From assembly GCA_016869335.1 (NCBI GenBank), contig VGEJ01000020.1, forward strand, positions 1-16,457: 16,457 nt of DNA. The letters are read 5' to 3'. Both the position numbers and the translations under genes were made by a program. A model generated the notes under the pieces. The model was not told where the DNA came from. It saw only the letters and a list, made by a program, of their open reading frames with translations, and ran no database searches. Below, piece after piece: positions 14,381-16,457 of the stretch (positions within the stretch are counted from its first letter, which is position 1; every line of letters starts with the position of its first letter). This stretch comes from Alphaproteobacteria bacterium (GTDB lineage: Bacteria; Pseudomonadota; Alphaproteobacteria; VGEJ01).

Positions 14381-15421
14381 ATGAGATTCCTCGACGAAGC
14401 GAAGATCCACGTCCGGGCCGGCGACGGTGGCGCGGGGTGCCTGAGCTTCCACCGCGCCGCGCACGTGCCGCGGGGCGGCCCCGACGGCGGCGATGGCGGG
14501 CGTGGCGGCGATGTAGTCGGGGTCGCAGTGGCCGGGCTGAACACGCTGGTTGATTTCCGCTACCAGAAGCATCACCGAGCCAAGAACGGCCGTCACGGAG
14601 AGGGCGGCAACCGTACGGGCGCGACGGGCGCCGATTGCTTGGTGCGCCTCCCCGCCGGCACGGTGGTGCTGGCAGAGGACAAGGAGACGTTGGTCGCCGA
14701 TCTGACCGCGGTGGGCCAGCGCGTCGTACTCGCCGCGGGCGGCCGCGGCGGCTTCGGCAACGCGCACTACAAGAGCGCGACCAACCGCGCGCCGCGCCGT
14801 GCCGACCCCGGCCAGCCTGGCGCGGAATGGACCCTGTGGCTGCGCCTCAAGCTGCTCGCCGACGCCGGGATCATCGGCCTGCCCAACGCCGGCAAATCCA
14901 CCTTCCTGGCGGCGGTGAGCGCGGCCCGCCCACGGGTTGCCGACTACCCGTTCACGACGATCTACCCTGAGCTCGGCGTGGTTCGCCTCGGCGACACCGA
15001 GTTCGTCCTCGCCGACATTCCCGGCCTCACCGCCGGTGCCCACGCCGGCGCGGGTCTCGGGGTCCGTTTCCTTGGCCACATCGAGCGATGCCGGGTGCTG
15101 CTGCACCTTGTCGACGGGACGGCGGCGGACGTTGCCGCCCAGTATCGCATGGTGCGCGAGGAGCTCAGCGCCTATGGCCACGGTCTCGCCGAGAAGCCGG
15201 AGGTGGTCGCGCTGACCAAGGTCGATGCGCTCGATGAGGTCGAGCGCCGCTGCCTCCGGCGCGCCCTTCGGCACGCCTGCGGGGGTCCCGTCACGCTCGC
15301 TTCGGCGCACAGCGGCACGGGCATCCGCCAGGCCCTCCGGCGCGTGATGGCACCGATCATCGCCGCGCGGGTGGAGGAGGCGGCGTCCTTGAGCCGCCAG
15401 CCCGAGCCGGCGCCGGCATGA
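14381..15421 (+). CDS. obgE: GTPase ObgE/CgtA
   Basis: Obg (346 aa) is an essential GTPase of 50S maturation and stress control. The glycine-rich Obg fold (1-158) shows MRFLDEAKIHVRAGDGGAGC and RGGPDGGDGGRGGDV. The G domain carries G1 GLPNAGKST (166-174), G2 around FTT (191-193), G3 DIPG (212-215), G4 TKVD (279-282) and G5 SAH (308-310). Just after G3 the usual GLIEGAxEGxGLG reads GLTAGAHAGAGLG, so two normally conserved glutamates are alanine. The C-terminal tail is short. ATG 14381 gives the family start. The stop overlaps proB by ATGA. The rplU-rpmA-obgE order is widely conserved. Confidence 0.96.
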   Translation: MRFLDEAKIHVRAGDGGAGCLSFHRAAHVPRGGPDGGDGGRGGDVVGVAVAGLNTLVDFRYQKHHRAKNGRHGEGGNRTGATGADCLVRLPAGTVVLAEDKETLVADLTAVGQRVVLAAGGRGGFGNAHYKSATNRAPRRADPGQPGAEWTLWLRLKLLADAGIIGLPNAGKSTFLAAVSAARPRVADYPFTTIYPELGVVRLGDTEFVLADIPGLTAGAHAGAGLGVRFLGHIERCRVLLHLVDGTAADVAAQYRMVREELSAYGHGLAEKPEVVALTKVDALDEVERRCLRRALRHACGGPVTLASAHSGTGIRQALRRVMAPIIAARVEEAASLSRQPEPAPA

Positions 15422-16457
15422 CTGCGGCGCAGACGGCGGCGGGCCTCTTCGGCCGCGCCCGGCGGCTCGTCGTCAAGATCGGATCGAGCCTCCTCGTGCA
15501 CCCGGAGTCGGGCACGCTGCGCCACGACTGGCTCGAGGCCCTGGCCGGCGACATCGCTGGCTGCCGGGCGCGCGGTCAGGAGGTGACGTTGGTGTCATCG
15601 GGCGCCATCGCGCTGGGCCGGCGCCAGCTCGGCCTCCCCGCCGGGCCGCTCCGGCTCGAGGAGAGCCAGGCCGCGGCCGCGGTCGGCCAGGTACGGCTGG
15701 TGCACGCTTACCAGGCGATCCTCGCGCCGCATGAGCTGCGGGCCGCCCAGGTGCTGCTCACCTTGGGCGACACCGAGGCGCGGCGCCGTTATCTCAACGC
15801 CCGCAACACCCTCGCAACGCTCCTCAGGCTCGGCGTCGTGCCGGTGATCAACGAGAATGACACCGTGGCCACGACCGAGATCCGCTATGGCGACAACGAT
15901 CGTTTGGCCGCCCGCGTGGCCCAGATGATCACGGCCGATTGCCTGGTGCTGCTGTCCGACATCGACGGGCTCTACACGGCCGACCCCCGCCGTTCCGATG
16001 ACGCGACGCACGTGGCGGTGGTGGAGCGGATCACCCCCGCGGTCGAAGCGATGGCAAGCGCGCGCGCCGGCACTGAGTTCGGCTCGGGCGGCATGACCAC
16101 AAAACTGATTGCTGCCACGATTGCCGTCGGCGCCGGCTGCCACACGGTGATCGCGAACGGCACCCCGCCGAGCCCGCTGGCCGCGATCCTGGCCGGCGGC
16201 CGCTGCACCTGGTTCGTGGCCCAGGCGAGCCCCCGCGCCGCGCGCAAGGAGTGGATCGCCGGCAGCCTGGTGCCGGCGGGCGCGGTCATGGTCGACGCTG
16301 GGGCGGTGAGGGCGCTCGGCACCGGCAAGAGCCTCCTGCCCGCCGGCGTGGTCGGGGTCGAGGGCGGCTTCCAGCGCGGCGACGCCGTGCTCATCAAGGG
16401 ACCCGACGGCGCCGCCCTCGGGCGCGGGCTGAGCGCCTATTCGGCCGCCGACGCGCT
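15418..16457 (+). CDS. proB: Glutamate 5-kinase ProB, partial at right edge
   Basis: ProB phosphorylates L-glutamate, the first step of proline synthesis, and is normally inhibited by proline. The frame from ATG 15418 is open to the window end (346 codons). The kinase domain includes RLVVKIGSSLLV, VTLVSSGAIALGRRQLGL, VVPVINENDTVATTEIRYGD and VLLSDIDGLYTADPR, then EFGSGGMTTKLIAA. A PUA domain begins at about 280 (WIAGSLVPAGAVMVDAGAVR). About 20-30 C-terminal residues are missing. Start overlap ATGA with obgE implies coupling; obgE-proB is common in Alphaproteobacteria. Confidence 0.95.
   Translation, partial: MTAAQTAAGLFGRARRLVVKIGSSLLVHPESGTLRHDWLEALAGDIAGCRARGQEVTLVSSGAIALGRRQLGLPAGPLRLEESQAAAAVGQVRLVHAYQAILAPHELRAAQVLLTLGDTEARRRYLNARNTLATLLRLGVVPVINENDTVATTEIRYGDNDRLAARVAQMITADCLVLLSDIDGLYTADPRRSDDATHVAVVERITPAVEAMASARAGTEFGSGGMTTKLIAATIAVGAGCHTVIANGTPPSPLAAILAGGRCTWFVAQASPRAARKEWIAGSLVPAGAVMVDAGAVRALGTGKSLLPAGVVGVEGGFQRGDAVLIKGPDGAALGRGLSAYSAADA

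Noticed and set aside
13880..15310. Minus-strand 476-codon frame
   Set aside because: Antisense to rplU, rpmA and obgE; no family similarity seen.

Overview
The window is high-GC bacterial DNA and most likely alphaproteobacterial (Rhodospirillales-like). The reasons are the order rplU-rpmA-obgE-proB, a one-operon SUF iron-sulfur system with an Rrf2-type regulator, and a small heat-shock gene behind a sigma-32-like promoter and a ROSE-type RNA thermometer. Taxonomy is inferred from gene content only.

Left part (1-4513) is accessory and damaged. It opens with a LigD ligase domain that runs, out of frame, into the C-terminal two thirds of a Ku gene, so the NHEJ pair is collapsed and probably inactive. 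Next come a BRCT-TPR protein and an Hsp20 chaperone. An MlaC/Ttg2D-family lipid-binding protein follows, split by what looks like one extra base. Then a tRNA-Gly(CCC) is followed by about 700 bp of relic DNA with short repeats, a PEP-CTERM-like tail and a minus-strand KdpB fragment that meets it almost exactly.

Central part (4514-11459) is an intact, tightly packed SUF operon: Rrf2 regulator, sufB, sufC, sufD, sufS, sufU, sufT, an A-type carrier and a 7Fe-type ferredoxin. Most early junctions are ATGA or TGATG overlaps. SufS supplies sulfur, SufU accepts it, SufBCD is the scaffold, and the A-type carrier and SufT act in cluster delivery. The Rrf2 protein, with three clustered cysteines, probably senses Fe-S status.

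Right part (11460-16457): a 360-bp gap contains a short YeeE/YedE-like relic. A small secreted four-cysteine protein is followed by a perfect 26-bp palindrome between convergent genes and a minus-strand OmpA-family porin. The housekeeping cluster rplU-rpmA-obgE-proB then begins from a clear promoter with a hairpin and T-run in its leader; proB leaves the window near its C-terminus.

I see no CRISPR array, intact mobile element or defence island, and no clearly new multi-gene system. The most interesting items are the collapsed LigD/Ku locus, the Hsp20 thermometer, the MlaC frameshift, the post-tRNA relics and the rplU leader. Several lesions could be assembly errors rather than biology.
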